Shown piece by piece: positions 1-11,600 of a stretch of 64,000 bases of DNA. The position numbers and the translations under genes were made by a program. The stretch comes from Lumnitzera littorea (Eukaryota; Streptophyta; Magnoliopsida; Myrtales; Combretaceae). The stretch spans positions 79,160,683 to 79,224,682 of the forward strand of contig JAMXBB010000010.1 in assembly GCA_024138015.1 (NCBI GenBank). The letters are read 5' to 3'. Within the stretch, counting starts at the first letter, position 1. Each line of letters opens with the position of its first letter. Below the pieces are notes generated by a model, which was given only the letters and a program-made list of their open reading frames with translations, made no database searches and had not been told where the DNA came from.

Positions 1-529
1 ACGCTCGAAAACGATCAAAATGGACTATAAGTTCATGATAATCCGAGCTAAAACGAAAAAGCTATACACGATTTGATAAAAACTCGAATCGATAATTTCG
101 TGTAAGTCAATAACCAATTTAAGTAAACAGTATGGTTTAGCATGCTGGTTTAGGTATTTAATTCCCAAACTTATTACTTTCCATATTCCCTTAATGTTAG
201 GTAATCCTGAAATCGAGATCGATTTTCCTTTAGACAATTACAACTCCTAACATCATTTATGATCAAGTGAATACTCTCGATGACTCTATATTTATTTTGT
301 GCTTGTAGTTAGTGCACATAAATTAAATATTAATAACTTGATGTATGGAGCTTTGGGTTATGCATGTGATTGATATTGATTGATTACTATACAAAATACT
401 GTTAAATATGATTATATAATTGATTGTTGCATTATTTAGATGATTTGTTAATAATGTTTGACCACTTCATAAATTGACTTAATCATATTCAACCAAACAA
501 AAATTAAACGGATCATGCATAGAAAAGGA

Positions 530-1330
530 GGGGCCTTAGAGGGGCCTTGGAGAGATAGATTCCCACATGATTTGATTAGTACAGTACAAGAGCATTGGTA
601 CAACAAGACCCTACCCTTGACTCGCGGGTTCTATTGGCGCTGGAAACGCTAACCGTGGGTGGCTGGGGGTCGTGTCTAGAGACCACCGCCGTAGGGTGTA
701 AGCGTGGAGTGTGTGAGCCTGTTCACTGCTAGACCTAGATATTTGTATACTATTAACTGATGGAAGTAGAAACCCGTTCTATGAAACAGGGAATTCCTAT
801 ATAATGATATGAGGGTAAAAACCTAGGTGCTAGAGCCCGGATGTGATTGGTGCCAATATATCTCCAATCCTTACTTTGGAGGGCGTTAAATCCGATGTTA
901 TATGCAGTACCCGTCAACTGCATATATATTGTTTGGCATATTGCTTGTTCATGCATTCATATGTTTGGTAATAAACTGTTTGATAACTTGATTGTTGGTA
1001 TAGTATAAAGGATAACTTACTAAGCTCTTGTAGCTTACTGCCTAATAGTTTTCTTTTGCAGATTACTAAATGATCGGGCATGGGTTAAGAACTGAGAGTT
1101 GAGTGTCAACGTCGAGATGCATAGAAGTTAGACTCTGAGAACAAACTATATGATTTATTTGTATATAGTTATTAATACTACATTTAAATTTTGTGACTTT
1201 AGTAAGTTTGAGTTTTAGAACTTTACTACCTAATCTTATTGTTTGGTTGGGGATATCGATTTTTTACGGTTCTGTTGGATTGTGGTTTATCAGATATCTA
1301 TAGTCACATATATATGGTCATAAGTTAAAC
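530..1330. repeat. Decayed LTR-like sequence
   Basis: A GC-richer island (about 600-720) is followed by an AT-rich stretch with a 'lines-up-like-LTR' layout: a block around 1010-1100 (TTACTAAGCTCTTG then a pyrimidine run ending TTTTGCAG) resembles the end of the R/U5 part of plant gypsy LTRs, including the layout of the long LTRs later in this window. No terminal repeats or target-site duplication could be found and no coding frame is open. This is a resemblance call only; the surrounding 1-530 and 1330-1580 hold nothing I recognise. Confidence 0.3.
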
Positions 1331-1587
1331 AAATAAATAAATAAAAACGTTAGTGACTAATTATTTAGAATCTTGCAAACTCTGATTTGTAAGATGATTT
1401 TCAAATCATATCATGGGTGCACACATGATATGAAAATTTTAAACAATCCTATTAGACCCCCTTTAGAGTCATGACATTATATATATGTCCATATATGTAC
1501 AAATATGTCCATATATGTGTATATATATATATAATGATATAATTCTATGTAGATTAACATAATATGAGTTAATACATACATACACAC

Positions 1588-2211
1588 TGTAATGTCCCAT
1601 GCCAAAAATAGTAGCAAGTAGTCAAGTTAACAAATATTAATGAGTTTATTATAGTTATTTAGCCCAAAAGTTTCAACTTTATATTGACAAGATATTCACA
1701 ATTATAACTTTATAATTGAGTCATTTAACTGTAAGGTTTCATAATCTATATGGGGCACTTAATTATAAGGTCTAATAATCTCTCCTCCTTAAACACATTA
1801 TATCCTCTTTGCAAAACTTTACAATTAAGCATAACTCTTCCCCCCTTTTCGGTGCACAATTTAGGCTACTTACTACTTATGAGTCATTTCGAAAACATAA
1901 AAAGAGTTATTCCTTGGTGACACTCCTCACCTTCCTCTAATCTCTTCTCTAAATTGGATCTAGACCCAAATCATCCACTTATTAGTAAGGGGTTTATTCT
2001 AATACCATTTGTAACACCCTATACCAAAAGTAATGAATTAACCATTTGACCCAAAAATTTCAAACTCGTGTTAATAAGATATTCACAATTATAACTTTAT
2101 AAACTAATATCATAACCTTTTCGTAATCTATGTGAGACATTTAATCACAGAGTCTTACAATCTCCCCTTCTTAATATATGTTATTCACTGCTAATGGTTT
2201 AGGATGTTACA
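1588..2211. repeat. Two related ~200-bp repeat units
   Basis: Units at about 1588-1800 and 2010-2211 share blocks such as ACAAGATATTCACAATTATA-type sequence and the same order of shorter matches, so they are diverged copies of one repeat. The second unit has imperfect inverted ends: TGTAACACCCTATACC at 2010 and, on the other strand, TGTAACATCCTAAACC ending at 2211 (14 of 16 match). It could be a small MITE-like element or a fragment of a TGTAACA-type LTR; no target-site duplication was identified. Confidence 0.45.
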
Positions 2212-2372
2212 CATGCACATACACACATATGCATGTATGCACATACATACACAGATAGATACAGACACACGTACGTACGTATGCACATGCACATGCACAC
2301 AAACGCATGCACACTCACATACACACACATATGTGCGCGCACGTGCACATGCGCACACTCGCACAAGAGCAC
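2208..2372. repeat. Alternating purine/pyrimidine (CA/TG/CG) tract
   Basis: About 165 bp of nearly uninterrupted purine-pyrimidine alternation made of CA, TG, TA and CG steps (for example ACACACACGTACGTACGT and TGTGCGCGCACGTGCAC). The open frames on both strands here, rich in Cys, His and Thr, are by-products of the low-complexity sequence and are not genes. Sequence of this kind can adopt left-handed Z-DNA under supercoiling. Confidence 0.85.
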
Positions 2373-2409
2373 ATACAAACAGATAATATATAGCATATAT
2401 TGTTTTTTT

Positions 2410-2760
2410 TTTCTTTTATAAATTATAATATATGCTATAATTTAAGTAGCAATACATACGCATCGAAATAAATAATATATCTATATCATTGTGTGTCGTC
2501 TATCATATTGTAATATAATATCGCATTACATGTGTGTTGATGTATATATATACTTATATTTTGTTATATTATAATACAATATAGAATTGCATACATATTG
2601 ACGTATATGTTTGTGAACTTTTAATATAATATATATACATACGTATATATACACATTTACATAGTATATATTATCACTTATGCTTATGCTAATATATATA
2701 CATATACCTAAATATATATACAGAAGGGAGAGAGAGAGAGAGAGTATTATAATGTAGCAT
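2410..2760. repeat. AT-rich tract with (GA)n microsatellite
   Basis: Mostly TATA/ATAT-rich low-complexity sequence, closed by a GA microsatellite at about 2727-2744. No coding potential on either strand. Confidence 0.7.
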
Positions 2761-3624
2761 TATGTATATATTGTTGCATTATATAGGCAGGTGTAACTTT
2801 TAATTAAGGAATAATTATCATATTAATTAAACTTTATATTCTCTACGAAGAGAAAATAAAAGATATACCGTCTCATGCAAAAGATAATAACCAATTCCTT
2901 TCAAGAAAAATAAAAAAGTTATCAGGAGCAAATTTGTTTTAGCTAAGTTTTCTGAAATAATTATTTTATATTCTTTCTATCGCCTCTAACTGAAGACCAA
3001 GATGGCACTTGAAATTACCTCGTCACAGCCCCCGCCTCCACCGCCAAAACTCAGTTTTAAAGTATCTTTCCCAGTACACTGAACAACCATTGTAAAAGCA
3101 ATCGCATCAACAACAAAATTGTCCCTGATTTTTATACTTTAGAGGGTATAACCTTCTGGAACCTGGAAACTCCAATTTTGTGATGTTTCGTTATTGCCCC
3201 ATGGCCCAAGTTTTACGATGTCCTGAATCATTTATTCGATTACGACAAATAGATAAAAAGGGAAAGGGAAATTGAAAAAGCACAAAGTTGACACGGTCGA
3301 GCCTTCATGTTCTTCGAAGACATATGCAAAAAGTAGGTGTTAATTAGGGTTGGAAAAAAAAAAAAGAAGGTGAATTGTGTATCGAATCATAAATTGAATC
3401 CAATAAATAGTTTTTTTTTTTTTCTTACAAATCATTTGATGATAGTTCAATTCGATTATATATAAACATTTCACGAGCTTGAGAAATCGAATCGAATCAT
3501 TTTAAATCAAACTGATTAGTTAAACAAAAATAATTTTATACAATTGTTTTGTTATTTTTATTTATTTTTTTCAACAATCTTTATTGATTTTATCAAAATT
3601 TTCATATTTTATTCTTCTTTGTTT

Positions 3625-3764
3625 TATTTTGAGTAAATTATTAATATTAAGTTAAGTGAGTTCCATTTGAAATTTCATATTTAAATTTTTTTTTTATTTT
3701 GAGTAAATTATTAATATTAAGTTAAGAGAGTTCCATTTGAAATTTCATATTTAAAAATTTTTTT
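3625..3764. repeat. 70-bp tandem duplication, two units
   Basis: The block beginning ATTTTGAGTAAATTATTAAT occurs at about 3626 and again exactly 70 bp later, with a single clear difference (GTTAAGTGAG versus GTTAAGAGAG) and different poly-T lengths at the joins. Near-identity implies a recent local duplication, probably slippage at the flanking T runs. The rest of 2760-4920 holds no gene that I can support; the part just before 4921 should include the 3' UTR of the PILS gene. Confidence 0.85.
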
Positions 3765-4920
3765 TCTCTAAATTATCATTTTCTTATATATTTTCAAATC
3801 AAGAGTCTCATTTTGGTGTATTTTATGCATTTTTCATTTCTTTTCTGATCTTTTGTTTTTGTTATATTTTTTATTGATGGGTAGCTTTACTTCTCTCTCA
3901 TTGTTGTTTATTCATTAAAATAAAGTCTTTTATTCTTATTCAATCAAGTTGAGTTTGTTAAGATCTTGTATAATTTTTTACTAAGTATTGTTACACATAA
4001 TAAATATATGAGAAATTAATTAGAAAAAGTTTAATGAAAAAGAAAACATGCTATTGAAGATAGAAATATTTAACAAAAAATTAATATAAACAGTTTGAAA
4101 AATTTACGAACCGAATTATAGTAAGATTCAATTCCAGAAAAAGAAAAAAATTAGAACCGTTATATTAGATTTGATTCAATAAAAGAGAGCCAACCGTATC
4201 TATTTGAACCATGTTGACTCTTAGTGCTAATGAATGACGAAGCTAGTGTATAATTAGTTCAAATCAACTGTGTTGTGTGCATGGATCATCAGTAGAGAAG
4301 ATTTATAGGAGAAGGAAGCCAATAGCCTTTGCAACTTGGAATGAAACCTGAACCTAAAAGCCAGCTGGTTTAAGTTTCAAGAATGAGTCGGTGACAAAAT
4401 GACACATATATTTCACTTTCCAAAAAGAAAGCGGGACATAGTCTTGGGTTTTGAAATGAATTTTACTTATTAACAATTCCTGTTCTACAAAACAATGGAA
4501 TGATCCCCATGGTATACTACGCGGAAATGATGGGTGCCAATTTATATATAACGTTGAATGTTGTATAATATTTCGATAAAACATAACACTGCTCTACATT
4601 TTTTTCGCTAGCCAGAGCGTTTAATGTCCTTATAAGCTTCAATAAGAAACAATTAAGGATGACATCAAAGATACAAAAGTCGTCGGTTTGATTCTTCTTT
4701 AGTCGTACTAATATAATAAGAATTTTTGGCAGTTTCATTTCACAACTGAAAGAAACAATTAAACTAGAATCTGAGATACAACAACTACGTGATGTACTTT
4801 TATTTCAACATAAATATGTTAAGACCCAGAACTTATTTCAAAATTGGCAACATAATTGAATGGCAGCCCAGATTTAAGGTTTTCTAACGCCAGAAATTTT
4901 CAAGGAAACTTTAACCGGCT

Positions 4921-6336
4921 TCAACTAGAAGACAGTAAGAACTTAAAGTATACAAACAAATATATTGTAAGGGTGAAGAGAGCAAACGCATGCTCCCAGA
5001 AGAGGAGGGCTGAAGCTTCCCTTACTGCATAACCCCTCAAGTTTGCAATTGCTCCAATCAGTAAGGCGCTTGGCGTTGTATACTGCAGCAGAAGCACAAA
5101 TTTATACAACTCATCGCCGGTGATCAAGAAATTCCATCTCTCAGCCAAAAGGATCACCCCGATTCCAAGCAATGGGAGTACCGCAAACCTAGCAACCATG
5201 ATGCCAATTGTAGTCCGAAGACCGAGTTTTGACTCGTTGGGGCCTTCTGCAAGCATTGCACCCAGAACTAGCATTGTTGAAGGTACCATCCCCCCTGCAA
5301 CGATGTCTAGACTGTCTGTGATGACTGAAAGAACGGTATCATCGCCGAAGCATAGACTCTTTAGCTGTGGGATCACCCCAACAATGATGGCTAAAAGAGA
5401 TGCGACCGTTGGAGGCTGAAGGATGTGACGGATTGGGGTTTTTTCAGCCACGATTCTCATCCTCCTAACCATCTTAGGCGCTGCAAGACACCGAATGGAC
5501 CTAGGACTGTTTTGACCACCTGCCTCCAATGAATCAGGATCCGGAAGATTAGCTTGTTCCAGCCCGGAAATGCTATTAAAAAGCTTCGCGATAAAGGGTC
5601 TCTTGCAATGCTCAGTTTCTTTGTCTTCCAAACCTGGCAATTCAGCCTCAACAAACAGGGGTATGCTTAAATCGTCATTATGCATTTCTACATTTCGTGT
5701 CGGTCCATCCACATCGTTCTCGATCTCTTGAATCTCAGATATTTCCTCAATCTCAGGCTCCTCTTCCACAGCATCATAGTACTCCAAGGGCGGTTCCATC
5801 ATGTGGTAAACAAGAGTGTAAACAAGTATAACCGAAACCCACTGTGAAAACGATACGTACGCGACTCCAGGACCGTAACAATCTGGACTAAAAGGATTGT
5901 TTTCGACATTATGACATACAGAGGAAACAATTGCAATAGGGATGTTACCTGTGTTTCCAAAGGCTGTCATGATGATCGTGAACCGGAAGTACTCATGGGG
6001 TGGCCGGCATATAAATGCCACCAGGAATCCCAAAGCGCAACCAATTCCAGTGCTCACAACTACATTTACAGGGATAAACCACCATGTGACTATGTTCTTG
6101 TAAGAGACGGTTGGACCTAAGTGAGTGAATATCAGGCAGGGCAAGAATAGAGCAAACACGAGCTTGCTAAGAATGCTGAAAGTAGCTTTAGGTACAAGTT
6201 GGAATTTGGAATGTGCTAGTAGTAGTCCTAACGAACCTAAGGTCAAAATCTTTAGCAGTGGCAATACCGCGGTGAATACACCACCTGTACCTCCGGAATT
6301 CATGGTTTCTCTCAATGAGCCAAGAAAAGAATCCAT
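4921..6336 (-). CDS. PIN-LIKES (PILS) auxin carrier, intronless
   Basis: A single uninterrupted 471-aa frame from an ATG. PILS proteins are ER-membrane members of the auxin-efflux-carrier superfamily (Mem_trans domain) that sequester auxin and so tune nuclear auxin signalling. Two hydrophobic blocks are visible, residues ~18-185 and ~305-468, each able to form about five membrane helices. They flank a hydrophilic loop with a strongly acidic stretch (DAVEEEPEIEEISEI, ~190-205). The first block holds the family-typical GNTGNIPIAI segment (~127-136). The length is normal for the family. From memory, the intronless form matches the PILS2/PILS6 clade better than the multi-exon PILS members, but I cannot assign a number safely. 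No neighbouring gene lies within 8 kb on either side and nothing suggests a broken gene. Family certain, subclade inferred. Confidence 0.93.
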   Translation of the reverse strand: MDSFLGSLRETMNSGGTGGVFTAVLPLLKILTLGSLGLLLAHSKFQLVPKATFSILSKLVFALFLPCLIFTHLGPTVSYKNIVTWWFIPVNVVVSTGIGCALGFLVAFICRPPHEYFRFTIIMTAFGNTGNIPIAIVSSVCHNVENNPFSPDCYGPGVAYVSFSQWVSVILVYTLVYHMMEPPLEYYDAVEEEPEIEEISEIQEIENDVDGPTRNVEMHNDDLSIPLFVEAELPGLEDKETEHCKRPFIAKLFNSISGLEQANLPDPDSLEAGGQNSPRSIRCLAAPKMVRRMRIVAEKTPIRHILQPPTVASLLAIIVGVIPQLKSLCFGDDTVLSVITDSLDIVAGGMVPSTMLVLGAMLAEGPNESKLGLRTTIGIMVARFAVLPLLGIGVILLAERWNFLITGDELYKFVLLLQYTTPSALLIGAIANLRGYAVREASALLFWEHAFALFTLTIYLFVYFKFLLSSS

Positions 6337-6433
6337 GATAAACGATTGGATACGATTTCACGAGTTTCCCCAGACGAATGTGAAACACCAGGGCTGAAAT
6401 TTCCCGGTAGAATAAACTCAAGCCCCGCGGCAA

Positions 6434-8247
6434 GCCAGTATTTTAACTTGTAGGAGACGGGGTTCCACTTTCCAGGACTAAGAAAATGTCAATACAAGGA
6501 AATTTCCGGGAAAATGTGGTACTATCAAAACTAATTATAGATGCAAAACTAGGTTGCCAGATCGTCTAGTAAGGGCATGTAGAACTAGAGGCTAGAGCAC
6601 AAGATGTTTACGTTCTGCTACATGAAAGTACTGAAACATGGTTTGGGATGGGAATTCAGGACAAAAAGACTGGAAGTGATGGAGCTTGTTGATAAAGTTT
6701 TTTGGGATTATTAAATTTATTTAAGTTAGTAAGGAACATGATATTGTAATAAATTATTCTGTCATCTCTTGAGATCCTGATCTCGTTTGGTTGACTAGTA
6801 AGTGGAGGTATACGATGATGTTTGTACTAGGACTAGGAGATGTAACACGATCGGCCAACTTGTCCGTTTCGATGAGAGCCTATAAAGCTACTAAGGTGAT
6901 AAGCAGTTAAGCAGACATACCCATTGTCACTCCAAATGACACAATCTGTTCATCAGATTACACAAAACATTTATAGTATAATACGTATAAATAAAGCTAC
7001 TAAATTTTCTTTTGAGAGGCCATAAATAACATGCTCGTTTCCCCCCTTTTAACCCGAAAAAGGTTAATACTTTCCCAGGTATTACACACAAAGGTAGATA
7101 GATGCATTCGATTACCTATTTTCTAACTGACTTTTTGTTATTGTTTTAGCATACTGGCCCTCTTTTCCTACGTATAAATAAGGTAGTGGAAAATGATCAA
7201 TTTTTAGACGCAACAACAACACTTACCCGTTTGTTTTCTTTCTTTTTTTTTCTTTTTTGCATATTGTATAGTGGGGAAAATGATTGGCGAAAATATATAT
7301 AGATGTGGGGCTATCATTTCCTAAAGTTAAAATTATAAAATAAAAAACGAGAGAGGGAGAGAGAGAGAGAGATGTCACATTTGGTAAATAAACTTTATTT
7401 ATTTTTATAATTAACTACTTAAAATGTAAAAACACCAATTTATTACTTATAAACTTTTATAAGTCATTTATAGTATGTAAAAACAGATAAAAGTTTTTGG
7501 GTAGTTAATTATAAAAATAGACAAAATTTATATATCAAATTTATATTTTTAAACTTTAGGTAGTCAATTGAAAAAATAAACAAAATTTACGTAGTAAATA
7601 TAATGTTTAGAAAAATCTCAAAAATTGAAAGAAATTTGAAGATTAGCTATCAAAGTTGGTTATGCACATAAAGTAATGGCAGCGCCATTATCTAGGAGAT
7701 AATTCCAAATCTTACATATAAAAATTTCATTGTAACCTAGGATTAAATCTTAAATTAAGATATCGTCCTTTGTAAGGATTGTCGTCAAAGTCACTTGCAT
7801 CAGTTAACAATGCACATAAATGTTGGTGCTTGCGAGAAGGTACATGTACTTTCAGATATATACTACGATTATGTTCAAGCATGAAGATATTTAACGCCTA
7901 GCGGACCACCCCATTCTAGGACTAACCGACAACAACGGAATATTTAAAAAACTTTCTGTCCTTTTTTGCTAAATTTTCCTCTCAACTCAAATTCAATAAA
8001 CACTTAAAATTGTTCCACGCTTTCAATTAAGCTTACAAGAAAAGTAATTATTCTGTTGTTAGTTCTAATATTTGTTTTAAAGATTATACAGTCTTGCATT
8101 TCATCCCGATGCTCTTCTGTCCATTCTGCTTACAAGTAATACTAATTATATCAAACAAATTCATGATTAATGATCAAATGATTTGCTTACATGGTTTTAC
8201 AGAATAGACTTATTACTTTCATAATTGAATGTTTATTTATATATATA
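6434..8247. other. Gene-free upstream region of PILS
   Basis: No frame here resembles a protein. The part next to 6336 should contain the PILS 5' UTR and promoter, but I could not mark a convincing core element. A GA microsatellite lies at about 7349-7372. Confidence 0.5.
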
Positions 8248-8638
8248 GGGATAAAGTAATTAAAAATACTCGAATTTTTATATTTTTTATTTTAATATTT
8301 AAACTTTAAATTTATTAATTTTAGTGTCATAACTTTTTAAATGAAATAAATTAATATGTCTGTTATAACAACCGTTATAAAGAATACTTATTTGTTTCAT
8401 TTTAAAAAGGTTGTAATAGTAAAATGAAATAAAAAATAAAGTTCAAGCACTAAAACAAAAATAAAATGAAAGTTTATGTACTTATATTATTATTCCAATA
8501 TTTTATAACAACTGCTGTTATAACAGAGATATCAATTTTTTTTACTTAAAAAATTGAGATACTAAAATAAATGAGTTTAAAATTTAAACACTAAAATAAA
8601 AAAATATGAAAGTTTAAATACATGTGTTGTCTTTATCC
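8248..8638. mobile_element. MITE-like foldback element
   Basis: The left half beginning GGGATAAAGTAATTAAAAAT is matched, in reverse complement and with many substitutions, by the right half ending CTTTATCC. The inverted similarity runs through most of each arm; for example CTGTTATAACAACCGTTATA in the left arm faces a similar TTATAACAGCAGTTGTTATA-type segment read from the right arm. It is about 390 bp, AT-rich and non-coding. The flanks are TA-rich, so the target-site duplication cannot be fixed. A non-autonomous DNA transposon is the simplest reading. Confidence 0.6.
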
Positions 8639-11600
8639 TTATATCAACAAACACTTTAAAAGTGAAAAAATAAATAGGTATAAATACCTTCCATTCAACT
8701 TACAACAAATGGGGTTTTACATGAAAATTCATTTTCAATATTAAATTTAGAAAAAAACAAATCAATTAACAAAATGGCGTCTATTTTTATTCATATTTTC
8801 ATGGTTTGTTAGGGAACGAGTGTTATGATGGTGGTCAACTTTTGGTCATACATATGAATTACAACAAAATATATTATAATAAATAAGAGATTTTGTGGTC
8901 CTATTTATCATTTTAACAAGATCGATGATATCCTTTGTCTTACCATTCATTCACATATTTTAAAATCTAAATTATTGAATTCAAAATTTATTCAATGATT
9001 TAGATTTAAAGGAATACAAATTAAGAAGATGGATCCTATAAAAAATAAAGACGAAACTATAAAAAAATCATATAGTAAATATATCTATGGGCTGCTTACA
9101 AAGAGTCAGCAACCTTCAAAAACCCTTAATTCTCTCAACACGATTCTCATCCGACAATCCAACTGAAAAACGAGGAAAAAACATAGGTCATGGAAGTAGT
9201 ACACTACACACAAACATGCACACAGGCTTCATCCCTCATCGTATTCAGCATGATTTTGTATTATCATTATTTTGTAGTGTTAGGCCATTGATCTTCTTAT
9301 ATTACAAGAAAATCAAGCAGTACCGACCCTAAATTACTGATTATTCAGCAACGGTTGCTATACTTAGGGATGGTGATTTAGGATCCAAACATGATGAATT
9401 TGGACATGACACAATATAATTTAAACAAATTAGTGTATGAAAAAATTTAACATAAAATACAAATATATTGTACACGTTTAAACATGGTTAAATTTGTGTT
9501 CAGATTCAAATCAAGTTTCCAAGCTCGAATATAAGACATAAAACACGCTATATATTCTTTCATATTTTTATTTTATTAGACAAATCTTTTCTTTTTAAGT
9601 TGGAGATCTTGATTAAGTATACGAGATATTTTTAGTGATATATTCTTCTTACTGTATTATAATTTAAATGAGTAAAAAATTATAAAATCATATATAGATT
9701 CTTTGTCTTTGAAAATCTAAGAAACAATGTAATAAATTTAGAAATGAAGGTAGTGATATTAATATTCATTTAATCTATAGTTTCACTTAATTTAGTGATA
9801 TTATATAACTTAAATTTTTATATTTTCTATATTTAGTGAGATTTTATTTTACTAAAAATTTTTATTTGAGTGGTAACTTCTTATTAAGTATGAAGATACT
9901 ACGTTATATATCTTTATAAAATTTAAATATTATCATCATTCTTTTTCCTTTTGTATCTCTATATATTTTATAGATTTAATTATAACTTTTTAATTGATAA
10001 ATAGTATTAAATTTAAGATAAACCAAATATGATATAGTAATACGAATTATCAACTTTAATATAAATGAGTCCAACTCGAATACAAGACATGTTAGGTTAT
10101 GAGTTTAAGTATTCATACACTATTAATAAATGGATCGTATCGCAGATTTAAGTTTTTTTTTTTATATAAATCTATTTAAGCACAAAAACAAGATATGATA
10201 CGATAATAACAATTTCCAATTCTATTTATACCGAAACGACACCATAAAATTTACTTTACTACTACGGTAAGTCTAGCTATTTGACGGTGGTTTGACATGG
10301 CGTGCATAATAGGGCAGCAAAATGTTTACAACGATTATTAATATCATAAATTTCAAAAAGTTTATCTGCTATACAAGCTAATGCTGTAGAAAATTGTTAC
10401 AATAAATACTTATTTGAAATAAAATTGCTAATATAAATTGATAAAACCGTAGCTATTATTCATATTCACCACTAATTATTCACGGTTCCACTTGCTATAT
10501 TTTCTTATGTTATGACTAGGAATATACTTAATTTGCGTAGAAGCACGAATAACTCTAGAAAGAACATGCACATTCCACCACCCCACGCCCGTTTGTTTCC
10601 TACCACTTTTAAAGTGTTAACATGTTTCCTTTTGGTATGAAGATTAGTTCAGATGCACTGAGATAATTAAATTACCTTGGTATTCCCGATTTTATTTTTA
10701 CTTAACACCTTATTATATTCGATCTGTTGACTTCTGCACATGTTAGGTAAAGTTCTATGCTCTTATATTATCGAGTTGATGATAAGATCTATACATCCAA
10801 CGTTTTAAAATTACCTTTTGCAGTCGTAAGATGTAGGCAACCCAATACTCATTTAATATTATGAATCCTGTGAAGCACTAGAAAATGCTTTTGGAAAATG
10901 TGCATGTTTGGCTGCAAGCTCCACCTTAATTTCGCTCTACAGTCGAACCCTTTTTTTTTTTTAAAAAAAAAATAGAATTATAATACTGCTATTCTTATGA
11001 TATCTCGTTTAGATCCAAAAATTGAATGTGTACAGATCTGCCAATAATGTTATAACATATACTTTGAAATCAATTCAACCAGTAGTGCTCCCCTCAATTA
11101 TCCTCCATACTGCTTTAAATCCATCCCACGCATGAAGACACAGAATTAAATGAGACAGATAATAATATGATTTTTCAGCATCGCTGAACATGTGAGTAGT
11201 TAGCATGGTGCCAAGGATCTCTAGATTGTTAGTGTTAGCACCGTAATCATATTATTATCCAAAAAAGTTAAAAGTTTATAAATATAGTATAAGTTATAAT
11301 ATGTATTGTTACAATTAGCACCGTTTATTATATTATCTAAAGATCTTAAAGCTTATAGTTATAGATATAGTATAGACCTGATATATATTATTTAAGAATC
11401 CTACTTGTTTGTAAGCTGAGCACTTGACTTAAGCTTATCAGGTAGAAGACTTGCATATGTAGGATATGTGTGTGACAGCAATGCAAGAGTACGATCTCGT
11501 ACTTCCTTTTCTATTACTCTATTTAAGTCAGTTCTTAGCTAACACTTCAAGCTTATCAATACAGTATAAGCTCTAATAAATTAAGATTAATATACCGTGA

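Noticed and set aside
2199..2421. Overlapping Cys/His- or Thr-rich frames on both strands
   Set aside because: They are translations of a CA/TG repeat tract in every frame; no family resemblance.
9087..9332. 81-aa plus-strand frame in the gene-free region
   Set aside because: No recognisable motif, no splice partner, isolated in repeat-rich DNA.
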